Shown here piece by piece: positions 1 to 12,279 of a DNA stretch of 64,000 bases. The position numbers and the translations under genes are program-made. Origin of the DNA: Nipponacmea schrenckii (taxonomy: Eukaryota > Mollusca > Gastropoda > Lottiidae); assembly GCA_030562195.1 (NCBI GenBank), contig CM060200.1:42133084-42197083 (forward strand). The letters run 5' to 3'. The notes under the pieces are model-generated. The model was not told where the DNA came from. It searched no databases and was given only the letters and a program-made list of their open reading frames with translations. How positions within the stretch are numbered: position 1 is the first letter of the stretch; every line of letters starts with the position of its first letter.

Positions 1-809
1 GACAATATTTTGGATCTATAAGTTAGAATAACTGTTTATAATAAATCACCAATTTAGTTATTTTTTTATAAAATATGGTAATTACACAATTTACAAAATA
101 TAAAACATAAATAGATAGAAATGTCAAAATAACGACACGTGGTTTTAGGTCATACGAAAAATTGATATAATTTTGTGGGAATAAGGGCGACACTAGACAG
201 GTTATGGACGGTGTAGAATTGTGTACTGTATGAAGATAACGTACAGAGTACGCTTACTCTTCCGGGCATCCCCATTGATTCAGCCTGTCTCTATGTTACC
301 CCAGCCTCGGATGGCTAGCACCTTCACTGCCATCATGCCCCCTAAATGTTGTTGCTGCATCGTATCTGTGGCTGGCGGACATCATAGTAACTATACGTGA
401 AGCCAGTTCCAGGAACTTTGGCGATCATCTGTTTGACTACATATACAAGTTCAAATTATAAACAAATAGTTTGCCGTCTAATCCACGAGTTGGCTTATTC
501 CACCTCGTGTCCTAAAATTGTATGTCAACCTACAATTTAAAATGAACCGTCCTGATGAGGGGAGGTATATCAGTAATGCTTGTCGGCGGACATAGTCAAA
601 TACACTGATGTATTTAGTACTAGCGAGGTATTGTTGACAGCATGAGTTGTAATTGTGTTATTTCTGTTCTAGGTATTATTTGAAGCTATTATCAAGGGCT
701 ACGATTCTGATATCGGAGTAGATGATATTTATATTCAAAATGCAGGTAGAAATAATTCTCTTATTATTCACATATTCCAAATGTACGAGTAATTAAAAAA
801 TAAAATGAA

Positions 810-935
810 ATGAATGGAGTTTTACGTCCTTCTATTCTTTCCCTAATTCGGTTTTATTTATTAGATAGAAACATTGGTCTACCTCATTATTAATTTCCAA
901 CTGTTGAGGGTATCTTTAACGTGTAAATAACTAGA
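810..935 (-). mobile_element. SINE-B 3' fragment (left duplication arm)
   Basis: Contains GAATGGAGTTTTACGTCC and the CAACTGTTGAGGGTATCTTT segment, both found in the full SINE-B copy at 61685-62052. The same fragment lies in the right arm, so the insertion predates the duplication. Confidence 0.6.
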
Positions 936-1002
936 GTGAGTTGATGTGAGAGGGGAAGTAACTCTGTTCTTGTCATCACAAAATGACAAATAATGTTAAA
1001 TA

Positions 1003-4000
1003 GCTGGTATAAACGTATCATGAAATCTGTTAAATATGAGTGGTATTAGGAGTGGACTATATCAGCTGGTATAAACGTATCATGAAATGTTATGAAATCT
1101 GTTAAATATGAGTGGTATTAGGAGTGGACTATATCAGCTGGTATAAACGTATCATGAAATCTGTTAAATATGAGTGGTATTAGGAGTGGACTATATCAGC
1201 TAGTATAAACGTATCATGAAATGTTATGAAATCTGTTAAATATGAGTGGTATTAGGAGTGGACTATATCAGCTGGTATAAACGTATCATGAAATGTTATG
1301 AAATCTGTTAAATATGAGTGGTATTAGGAGTGGACTATATCAGCTAGTATAAACGTATCATGAAATGTTATGAAATCTGTTAAATATGAGTGGTATTAGG
1401 AGTGGACTTTATCAGCTAGTATAAACGTATCTTGAAATGTTATGAAATCTGTTAAATATGAGTGGTATTAGGAGTGGACTATATCAGCTAGTATAAACGT
1501 ATCATGAAATGTTATGAAATCTGTTAAATATGAGTGGTATTAGGAGTGGACCATATCAGCTGGTATAAACGTATCATGAAATGTTATGAAATCTGTTAAA
1601 TATGAGTGGTATTAGGAGTGGACTATATCAGCTGTTATAAACGTATCATGCAATGTTATGAAATCTGTTAAATATGAGTGGTATTAGGAGTGGACCATAT
1701 CAGCTGGTATAAACGTTTCATGAAATGTTATGAAATCTGTTAAATATGAGTGGTATTAGGAGTGGACGATATCAGCTGGTATAAACGTTTCATGAAATGT
1801 TATGAAATCTGTTAAATATGAGTGGTATTAGGAGTGGACTATATCAGCTGGTATAAACGTATCATGAAATGTTATGAAATCTGTTAAATATGAGTGGTAT
1901 TAGGAGTGGACTATATCAGCTAGTATAAACGTATCATGAAACGTTATGAAATCTGTTAAATATGAGTGGTATTAGGAGTGGACTATATCAGCTGGTATAA
2001 ACGTTTCATGAAATGTTATGAAATCTGTTAAATATGAGTGGTATTAGGAGTGGACTATATCAGCTGGTATAAACGTTTCATGAAATGTTATGAAATCTGT
2101 TAAATATGAGTGGTATTAGGAGTGGACTATATCAGCTAGTATAAACGTATCATGAAATGTTATGAAATCTGTTAAATATGAGTGGTATTAGGAGTGGACT
2201 ATATCAGCTGGTATAAACGTATCATGAAATGTTATGAAATCTGTTAAATATGAGTGGTATTAGGAGTGGACTATATCAGCTGGTATAAACGTATCATGAA
2301 ATGTTATGAAATCTGTTAAATATGAGTGGTATTAGGAGTGGACTATATCAGCTGGTATAAACGTTTCATGAAATGTTATGAAATCTGTTAAATATGAGTG
2401 GTATTAGGAGTGGACTATATCAGCTAGTATAAACGTATCATGAAATGTTATGAAATCTGTTAAATATGAGTGGTATTAGGAGTGGACTATATCAGCTGGT
2501 ATAAACGTTTCATGAAATGTTATGAAATCTGTTAAATATGAGTGGTATTAGGAGTGGACTATATCAGCTAGTATAAACGTATCATGAAATGTTATGAAAT
2601 CTGTTAAATATGAGTGGTATTAGGAGTGGACTATATCAGCTGGTATAAACGTATCATGAAATGTTATGAAATCTGTTAAATATGAGTGGTATTAGGAGTG
2701 GACCATATCAGCTGGTATAAACGTATCATGAAATGTTATGAAATCTGTTAAATATGAGTGGTATTAGGAGTGGACGATATCAGCTGGTATAAACGTTTCA
2801 TGAAATGTTATGAAATCTGTTAAATATGAGTGGTATTAGGAGTGGACTATATCAGCTGGTATAAACGTATCATGAAATGTTATGAAATCTGTTAAATATG
2901 AGTGGTATTAGGAGTGGACTATATCAGCTAGTATAAACGTATCATGAAACGTTATGAAATCTGTTAAATATGAGTGGTATTAGGAGTGGACTATATCAGC
3001 TGGTATAAACGTTTCATGAAATGTTATGAAATCTGTTAAATATGAGTGGTATTAGGAGTGGACTATATCAGCTGGTATAAACGTATCATGAAATGTTATG
3101 AAATCTGTTAAATATGAGTTGTATTAGGAGTGGACTATATCAGCTGGTATAAACGTATCATGAAATGTTATGAAATCTGTTAAATATGAGTGGTATTAGG
3201 AGTGGACTATATCAGCTGGTATAAACGTATCATGAAATGTTATGAAATCTGTTAAATATGAGTGGTATTAGGAGTGGACTATATCAGCTGGTATAAACGT
3301 TTCATGAAATGTTATGAAATCTGTTAAATATGAGTGGTATTAGGAGTGGACTATATCAGCTAGTATAAACGTATCATGAAATGTTATGAAATCTGTTAAA
3401 TATGAGTGGTATTAGGAGTGGACTATATCAGCTGGTATAAACGTTTCATGAAATGTTATGAAATCTGTTAAATATGAGTGGTATTAGGAGTGGACTATAT
3501 CAGCTAGTATAAACGTATCATGAAATGTTATGAAATCTGTTAAATATGAGTGGTATTAGGAGTGGACTATATCAGCTGGTATAAACGTATCATGAAATGT
3601 TATGAAATCTGTTAAATATGAGTGGTATTAGGAGTGGACTATATCAGCTAGTATAAACGTATCATGAAATGTTATGAAATCTGTTAAATATGAGTGATAT
3701 TAGGAGTGGACTATATCAGCTGGTATAGACGTATCATGAAATGTTATGAAATCTGTTAAATATGAGTGGTATTAGGAGTGGACTATATCAGCTGGTATAA
3801 ACGTATCATGAAATGTTATGAAATCTGTTAAATATGAGTGGTATTAGGAGTGGACTATATCAGCTGGTATAAACGTATCATGAAATGTTATGAAATCTGT
3901 TAAATATGAGTGGTATTAGGAGTGGACTATATCAGCTGGTATAAACGTATCATGAAATGTTATGAAATCTGTTAAATATGAGTGGTATTAGGAGTGGACT

Positions 4001-4375
4001 ATATCAGCTGGTATAAACGTATCATGAAATGTTATGAAATCTGTTAAATATGAGTTGTATTAGGAGTGGACTATATCAGCTGGTATAAACGTATCATGAA
4101 ATGTTATGAAATCTGTTAAATATGAGTGGTATTAGGAGTGGACTATATCAGCTGGTATAAACGTATCATGAAATGTTATGAAATCTGTTAAATATGAGTT
4201 GTATTAGGAGTGGACTATATCAGCTGGTATAAACGTATCATGAAATGTTATGAAATCTGTTAAATATGAGTGGTATTAGGAGTGGACTATATCAGCTGGT
4301 ATAAACGTATCATGAAATGTTATGAAATCTGTTAAATATGAGTGGTATAAATCGAGATATATCAGCTGGTATAAA
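1003..4375 (+). repeat. 72-bp satellite array, about 47 units
   Basis: The unit begins AGCTGGTATAAACGTATCAT and ends GGAGTGGACTATATC. The 72-bp period is exact over most of the array; the first units lack a 10-bp segment (GAAATGTTAT). Variants GGTATA/AGTATA and GTATC/GTTTC recur in blocks, and the block at 1681-1980 resembles 2701-3000, suggesting amplification of multi-unit segments. It lies in the intron of the decayed MAM copy. Confidence 0.95.
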
Positions 4376-5299
4376 CGTATCTTTTGATATTACCTAATTA
4401 TTAAGTACGACAGTATACGGTGTGGAAGACCATTAAGGTGGAATGGAGTTTTACGTTTTACTTTAGACTGTAAGGGTTTTTTTTATCATTTTTTTGATGT
4501 ATCCAGAAACAATAGATATATAGTAGCATTTCAGATTACAACTTCATAAAAGTTTTATTGAGTCTGCCTAAACTTAGTTCATTCAGAACCAATAACTTTA
4601 ACTTTTCGTGTAATCTTCATTTCAGACATCCCGACCCAGGCTCCTGTAATTCCGGTGAATGCTGGTACACTAGGGGGAGGAAGTAGTGATAATTCCTCGT
4701 GGATAGCACAAAATTTACCCATAATCCTCGCCGTGATAGGTGGCTCCATCTTTTAGATTGGAATAACCGTTATTATAAAGTGTTACGTCAGTAAACGCAG
4801 ATGGCGAAAAACGCCGGAACGAAATTTGAATGTGTACAGACGTGAGGATACGACGTATTCTGTTAGTAGCCAATCAGACGACGAGATTTACACACTTCCG
4901 GTTCCGCCGGATATACCTGCCCATGAAACAATAACAATATCTAGAGAAAATCAATTTTATGACACTAGAAATTTACGATATCCTAAATATGGTTTCAGTG
5001 ATTATCCTACAGTGCTGGAATCCGATTTTAGGTGATTAAAAATATCAATTAACAATTATAATACTTGATGGTTTCAGTGACGGTGTTAGACTGTCGAGAC
5101 TGGGGGGGGGGGGGTCAAATAGCGATTGCCTGACGGTTACGGTGCCCCAATACTATTTTGACACAGTTTCAGATATACCCAGGAATGAAAATAATCTCTC
5201 AATCCACCGGTTATAAGAGACGGCAACATACCAATATCTGATGTTAATATCTCAGGAAACTCATCAGATTCACCTTCAGTTCACTTTAATAGTAAACTC

Positions 5300-6285
5300 T
5301 TTATTTAATATGAGTCAGAATTAGGTCCAATACACAAGGACATGTTCCTGTCTAACTTTCAGCCCATAGAGACAAACATAGACTCTTTATTTTACATGGG
5401 TCAGAATTAGGTCCAATAAACAAGGACATGGTTCTAACATTCAGCCCATAGAGACAAACATAGACTCTTTATTTTAATGGGTCAGAATTAGGTCCAATAA
5501 ACAAGAACATGGTTCTAACATTCAGTCCATAGAGACAAACATAGACTCTTTATTTTACATGGGTCAGAATTAGGTTTAATAAACAAGAACATGGTCCTGT
5601 CTAACTTTCAGCCCATAGAGACAAACATAGACTCTTTATTTTACATGGGTCAGAATTAGGTCCAATACACAAGGACATGGTCCTGTCTAACTTTCAGCCC
5701 ATAGAGACAAACATAGACTCTTTATTTTACATGGGTCAGAATTAGGTCCAATACACAAGGACATGGTTCTAACATTCAGCCCATAGAGACAAACATAGAC
5801 TCTTTATTTTACATGGGTCAGAATTAGGTCCAATAAACAGGGACATGGTTCTAACATTCAGCCCATAGAGACAAACATAGACTCTTTATTTTACATGGGT
5901 CAGAATTAGGTCCAATACACAAGGACATGGTTCTAACATTCAGCCCATAGAGACAAACATAGACTCTTTATTTTACATGGGTCAGAATTAGGTCCAATAC
6001 ACAAGGACATGGTTCTAACATTCAGCCCAAAGAGACAAACATGGACTCTTTATTTATCATGGGTCAGAATTAGGTCCAATACACAAGGACAGGTCCTGTC
6101 TACATTCAGTCCATAGAAACAAACATAACTCTTTATTTTACATGGGTCAGAATTAGGTCCAATACACAAGGACATGGTCCTGTCTAACATTCAGTCCATA
6201 GAGACAAACATAGACTCTTTATTTTACATGGGTCAGAATTAGGTCCAATAAACAAGGACATGGTTCTAACATTCAGACCATGGGG
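5300..6285 (+). repeat. ~80-90 bp tandem array, about 12 units
   Basis: The unit contains ACTCTTTATTTTACATGGGT, AGGTCCAATACACAAGGACA and TTCAGCCCATAGAGACAAAC. Length varies because the GGTCCTGTCTAAC segment is present or shortened. The same family, reverse-complemented, is at 22200-23335. Confidence 0.93.
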
Positions 6286-6765
6286 CAATACATTGGGGAA
6301 AAAAAGCGCAAATACACAATACCTCAATATGCAATTTGTCTTAAAATACAGGTAAGTACACTTGCATCGAATGGACAGATCTTTTTTCCGGCGATCAAGT
6401 ACATAACCACAAAATAAATATAAAATACTTCAACGTACAATTGAAAATTTAGTAATCGCTCTCAGAACTGACTGCAATCGTCATCGTCCATCAAGGGATC
6501 GGTTGGTATAATTTTACTACTACCAATACAACCAAATCATCGTCTACCGCAAAAACATTTCCAGTGGAACCGGAAGCGAATGTAATTGTAATAATTATAC
6601 TGGTCTACTCCCCTAGGCCTACAATCAAAGGACTTGTTGCAATTCTAACTTTTGAGATCCATGATGCCCTAAACTTGTTAAGTAATCTTTTAGGAAACAA
6701 CTATATTTTACAAGGATAGAACTTTCATAATAATAATAATAATATCCACCGTGACAAGGAACCTT
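6286..6765. other. Non-repetitive spacer, nothing recognised
   Basis: AT-rich sequence with a short TAA run near 6730-6745. I see no supported exon or element. Confidence 0.4.
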
Positions 6766-6769
6766 TTTA

Positions 6770-7320
6770 ACATTCCTTGGCCAAACCTCTTGTATTATTT
6801 ACAAGGATAACAACTTAGTTACAATGATCCTTTCTACAGCTGGTCCTTGGCAACTCGTATTTCGCCATTCAAGAACCCTGCCCCTTGGTATTGATTTTAC
6901 AAGGATAACAACTTAGGTTTACAATGATCCTTTCTACCAGCTGGTCCTTGGCAAACCCTTGGTATTGATTTTACAAGGATAACAACTTAGGTTTACAAGA
7001 TCCTTTCTACCAGCTGGTCCTTGGCCAAACCTCTTGGTATTGATTTTACAAGGATAACAACTTAGGTTTACAAGGATCCTTTCTACCAGCTGGTCCTTGG
7101 CAAACCTCTTGGTATTGATTTTACAAGGATAACAACTTAGGTTTACAATGATCCTTTCTACCAGCTGGTCCTTGGCCAAACCTCTTGGTATTGATTTTAC
7201 AAGGATAACAACTTAGGTTTACAAGGATCCTTTCTACCAGCTGGTCCTTGGCCAAACCTCTTGGTATTGATTTTACAAGGATTATCCGTACCCATTTACA
7301 GCTGGGTGGACTGGCAATAT
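6770..7320 (-). mobile_element. SINE-A 3' tail amplified into a 77-bp array, about 6 units
   Basis: On the minus strand each unit reads CCAAGAGGTTTGGCCAAGGA, CCAGCTGGTAGAAAGGATCC, then AACCTAAGTTGTTATCCTTG. At the far end (7290-7320) the array passes into a CCACCCAGCTGTAAATGGGT segment that also precedes this tail in the SINE at 57641-57935. This ties the array to a SINE tail. Confidence 0.8.
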
Positions 7321-7610
7321 TTCGATAATCGATTTCTCTTTTTTCCACGATTCACTAAAATTCAATATATTATTACATATTAAATAATATATTCTCTTTC
7401 AGTAAAATATAAAAATACTTTTCAAGCATTATGATTCGTAATTATTAAACCATAACGCATTTTCTCTTGTTTTTCCCGATAAAATTAAACTGTCATTCGG
7501 ATAACAAGTGAATGATTTTCACATATAATTTAAAGGGAACATGTTTTTACAAGTAGGTCGAGTACTTTATTCCAAACAAATGTGGGTGAAATTGTAATAA
7601 GTCGATGTTC

Positions 7611-7842
7611 AACAGTGTAGATTGTGTCCTAGTGTACACAGGCCTTTACAGTGTAGATTGTGTCCTAGTGTACACAGGCCTTTACAGTGTAGATTGTGTC
7701 CTAGTGTACACAGGCCTTTACAGTGTAGATTGTGTCCTAGTGTACACAGGCCTTTACAGTGTAGATTGTGTCCTAGTGTACACAGGCCTTTACAGTGTAG
7801 ATTGTGTCCTAGTGTACACAGGCCTTTACAGTGTAGATTGGG
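7611..7842 (+). repeat. 36-bp tandem array, 6.4 units
   Basis: Near-perfect 36-bp unit AGTGTAGATTGTGTCCTAGT plus GTACACAGGCCTTTAC. Being divisible by three it keeps frames open, so the apparent small proteins here are repeat artefacts. Confidence 0.95.
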
Positions 7843-8094
7843 GCACCATAATACTATACAACCACAAAGGTATCAAACTTTAAACGAAAACACTCACGGG
7901 ATGACACTGACACAGCCCACTAATTTATACAACAGCAAGTTATTACTTTAGAAATATGGATTTCAATACAAAGTTTCATTGAAATCGATAAACTAGAGAA
8001 ATACATGTTGGTTTTTGTCAATTTCTGTCTGTCTCTCTTCTTGCTTGTTTGTAAGAAAGGAAACTAAACTCATATTACTATAACTGATTTTTTG

Positions 8095-10410
8095 ACTGCG
8101 GTATACCACTGTTTCAGCAGACAACAATCCAACTCTCTACTGACTGAGCTATTTCACTGTCCTACCAGACAACAATCCAACTCACTATGGACTGAGCTAT
8201 TGCACTGTCCTAGCAGACGACAATCCAACGCTCTACTGACTGAGCTATTGCACTGTCCTACCAGACAACAATCCAACTCTCTACTGACTGAGATATTGCA
8301 CTGTCCTACCAGATGACAATCAAACTCTCTACTGACTGAGCTATTGCACTGTCCTACCAGACAACAATCAAACTCTCTACTGACTGAGCTATTGCACTGT
8401 CCTAGCAGACAACAATCTAACTCCCTACTGACTGAGCTATTGCACTGTCCTAGCAGACAACAATCCAACTCTCTACTGACTGAGCTATTGCACTGTCCTA
8501 CCAGACAACAATCCAACTCTCTACTGACTGAGCTATTGCACTGTCCTACCAGACAACAATCCAACTCTCTACTGACTGAGCTATTGCACTGTCCTACCAG
8601 ACAACAATCCAACTCTCTACTGACTGAGCTATTCACTGTCCTACCAGACAACAATCCAACTCTCTACTGACTGAGCTATTCACTGTCCTACCAGACAACA
8701 ATCCAACTCTCTACTGACTGAGCTATTCCACTGTCCTAGCAGACAACAATCCAACTCTCTACTGACTGAGCTATTCCACTGTCCTAGCAGACAACAATCC
8801 AACTCTCTACTGACTGAGCTATTTACTGTCCTAGCAGACAACAATCCAACTCACTACTGACTGAGCTATTCTACTGTCCTAGCAGACAACAATCCAACTC
8901 TCTACTGACTGAGCTATTCTACTGTCCTAGCAGACGACAATCCAACTCTCTACTGACTGAGCTATTCACTGTCCTACCAGACAACAATCCAACTCTCTAC
9001 TGACTGAGCTATTGCACTGTCCTACCAGACAACAATCCAACTCTCTACTGACTGAGCTATTCCACTGTCCTAGCAGACAACAATCCAACTCTCTACTGAC
9101 TGAGCTATTCCACTGTCCTAGCAGACAACAATCCAACTCTCTACTGACTGAGCTATTCCACTGTCCTAGCAGACGACAATCCAACTCTCTACTGACTGAG
9201 CTATTCCACTGTCCTAGCAGACAACAATCCAACTCTCTACTGACTGAGCTATTCCACTGTCCTAGCAGACAACAATCCAACTCTCTACTGACTGAGCTAT
9301 TCTACTGTCCTAGCAGACAACAATCCAACTCTCTACTGACTGAGACATTCCACTGTCCTAGCAGACAACAATCAAACTCTCTACTGACTGAGCTATTCCA
9401 CTGTCCTAGCAGACAACAATCCAACTCACTACTGACTGAGACATTCTACTGTCCTAGCAGACAACAATCCAACTCTCTACTGACTGAGCTATTCCACTGT
9501 CCTACCAGACAACAATCCAACTCTCTACTGACTGAGCTATTCCACTGTCCTACCAGACAACAATCCAACTCTCTACTGACTGAGTTATTCCACTGTCCTA
9601 GCAGACAACAATCCAACTCACTACTGACTGAGCTATTTACTGTCCTACAGACAACAATCCAATCTCTACTGACTGAGCTATTCACTGTCCTACCAGACAA
9701 CAATCAAACTCTCTACGACTGAGCATTCACTGTCCTACCAGACAACAATCCAACTCTCTACTGACTGAGCTATTCCATGTCCTACAAGACAATCCAACTC
9801 CAACTCCTACTGACTGAGCTATTCACTGTCCTAACAGACGACAATCCAACTCTCTACTGACTGAGCTATTCTACTGTCCTAGCAGACAACAATCCAACTC
9901 TCTACTGACTGAGCTATTCCATGTCCTACCAGACAACAATCCAACTCTCTACTGACTTAGCTATTGCACTGTCCTACCAGACAACAATCCAACTCTCTAC
10001 TGAATGAGCTATTCACTGTCCTACCAGACAACAATCCAACTTTTCTACTGACTGAGCTATTCCCTGTCCTACCAGACAACAATCAAACTCTCTACAGACT
10101 GAGCAATTCACTGTCCTACCAGACAACAATCCAACTCTCTACTGACTGAGCTATTCCAATGTCCTACCAGACAACAATCCAACTCTCTAACTCCCCCTAC
10201 CCCCGACTGAGCTATTCTACTGTCCTAACCCGACAACAATCCAACTCTCTACTGACTGAGCTATTCCACTGTCCTAGCAGACGACAATCCAACTCGTTAC
10301 TTTCTACTGGCTGAGCTATTCCACTGTCCTAGCAGACGACAATTCAGCTCACTACTGATTGAGCTATTCCACTGTTTTAGCAGACGACAATCCAATCTCT
10401 ACTGCTGAAT
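8095..10410 (+). repeat. 48-bp tandem array, about 48 units
   Basis: The unit contains CTACTGACTGAGCTATTCCA and CTGTCCTAGCAGACAACAAT followed by CCAACTCT. Units are very uniform from 8400 to 9650, and frayed with indels from 9650 to the end. Because 48 is a multiple of three, long open frames arise on both strands. I do not regard them as genes. Confidence 0.95.
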
Positions 10411-11040
10411 GTAGAGCAGAACATACGACTGTAGTAGGTAGTTTTTATTTTCTTTCAAATCCTTAAACTCAAATCATATTAAAATCTGTGGACAAATCGT
10501 TTATCCTAAAGAGTAAATATGAATTATGGGAAATATGAGAATTTTGAATGATATGAACATTATGTATAATGTATTTGTTTAAAACAATAATAATGAAAAA
10601 AAGGTTTATTACATTTCATAAAAAAACACTTTATATTATTCACATAAAAACTACAATTCTGGTCACACGTGTTGTTTGACACTTAAAGTGGATTTAGAAC
10701 TCACAGAACTGATCGCCTAGGAGACCACAATCCATTACGAAGAAGATACTACTAGAATAAAGATAGCTGTATAACTTCACTTAACATCGTTTAAATGAAT
10801 CGGGTGTAAAGGGACAAAGATCGAGGCTTATCTGCCATTATGTTTTCATGTTACCCTTTTACAGTAAGAAAATACTGTACCCTGAGGTATGAATGGGTAT
10901 CCGGGATTTATTTTCAATGAATAACAAAAGAACGTGTACTATAATGTCCATATATATTTTTCATACAGGGTGAAACTAGAATATCTTTAAGTGACACAGT
11001 GTTCTACATATTAATATCACCATAAACAAACTCGTATCCA
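10411..11040. other. Spacer with one stray 77-bp repeat unit
   Basis: AT-rich. Around 10685-10725 a single diverged unit of the 12.3-13.8 kb array is visible (TGGATTTAGAACTCACAGAA). Nothing else recognised. Confidence 0.45.
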
Positions 11041-11049
11041 ACTAGGGCC

Positions 11050-11985
11050 GTTATAAGCTGAAATAGAGCTCTATCAATTGATACTATACATTAATATTTA
11101 CTATAACAAATATCTGAAATAGAGCTCTATCAGCTGGTAAAGTAAATATTTAGATGACTATACAGATAGCTGAAATTGAGCTCTATCAGCTGGTAAAGTA
11201 AATATTTAGATGACTATACAGATAGCTGAAATTGAGCTCTATCAGCTGGTAAAGTAAATATTTAGATGACTATACAGATAGCTGAAATTGAGCTTTTATC
11301 AGCTGGTAAAGTAATATTTAGATGACTATACAGATAGCTGAAATTGAGCTCTATCAGCTGGTAAAGTAAATATTTAGATGACTATACAGATAGCTGAAAT
11401 TGAGCTCTATCAGCTGGTAAAGTAAATATTTAGATGACTATACAGATAGCTGAAATTGAGCTCTATCAGCTGGTAAAGTAAATATTTAGATGACTATACA
11501 GATAGCTGAAATTGAGCTCTATCAGCTGGTAAAGTAAATATTTAGATGACTATACAGATAGCTGAAATTGAGCTCTATCAGCTGGTAAAGTAAATATTAA
11601 GATGACTATACAGATAGCTGAAATCGAGCTCTATCAGCTGGTAAAGTAAATATTTAGATGACTATACAGATAGCTGAAATTGAGCTCTATCAGCTGGTAA
11701 AGTGAATATTTAGACGACTATACAGATAGCTGAAATTAAGCTCTATCAAATGGTAAAGTAAATATTTAGATGACTATACAGATAGCTGAAATTGAGCTCT
11801 ATCAGCTGGTAAAGTAAATATTTAGATGACTATACAGATAGCTGAAATTGAGCTCTATCAGCTGGTAAAGTAAATATTTAGATGACTATACAGATAGTTA
11901 AAATTGAGTTCTATCAGCTGGTAAAGTAAATATTTAGAAGACTATAAGATAGCTGAAATTAAGCTCTATAAACTGGTAAAGTAAA
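11050..11985 (+). repeat. 56-bp tandem array, about 16 units
   Basis: The unit contains GCTGAAATTGAGCTCTATCA, GCTGGTAAAGTAAATATTTA and GATGACTATACAGATA. Central units are nearly identical and the edges are degenerate. Not in frame with any gene. Confidence 0.95.
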
Positions 11986-12279
11986 TATTTTAAAAGTTAA
12001 GCTATAAATATACGACATCAGTAAAAAGAGAAATATCACAGACAGTGCAACTTTAAGGTTGACGCTTAATTATCCATGCATATACAACTGATTGTTCATT
12101 TGATCGTTTACTATACATTTAGATCTATCTTCAGGTAAGGTGGACGCCATCTTATATGACAGGCGGTTGCAAGTTAGCCGACCGAACCATCTATTTAAAT
12201 CGTCGGTAACAGAACTGAATCAACGGGATTTCATCGCCTAGCAATCCAACTCGCGACCTTATCTTGTGTGTCGACATAT

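Larger units (their letters stand above)
673..5035 (+). pseudogene. Decayed partial copy of the MAM receptor 3' half
   Basis: Exon 4 equivalent 673-745 is identical to the intact gene, with acceptor and donor kept. Exon 6 equivalent 4626-5035 is the same length as in the intact gene (410 nt) but has TAG at 4754-4756, where the membrane helix has TGG (Trp). Other substitutions include Asn to Ser, Tyr to Asn and Arg to Trp. The exon 5 equivalent is deleted: sequence between 4395 and 4411 jumps from intron 4 to just after the exon 5 donor. Exons 1-3 are not present in the window. A transcript joining exons 4 and 6 would be in frame but stop inside the membrane helix. The intron is filled by the long 72-bp array. 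An alternative is a functional truncated or secreted form, which I consider unlikely. Confidence 0.8.
20..5110. repeat. Left member of a rearranged segmental duplication
   Basis: Positions about 20-340 match 16315-16600 in direct orientation; AATAACGACACGTGGTTTTAG is one shared stretch. Positions about 360-5110 match 18345-16620 in inverted orientation, including introns, exons 4 and 6 and the sequence just after the stop codon. Relative to the right copy, the second block is flipped with respect to the first, with a breakpoint near 340-365. Confidence 0.75.

Noticed and set aside
1003..4375. CRISPR-like regular repeats
   Set aside because: There are no unique spacers; units abut directly, and the surrounding introns show this is eukaryotic satellite DNA.
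8154..9722. Long frames on both strands, up to 236 codons
   Set aside because: The 48-bp period keeps frames open on both strands; identical frames on opposite strands of a satellite are not evidence of coding.
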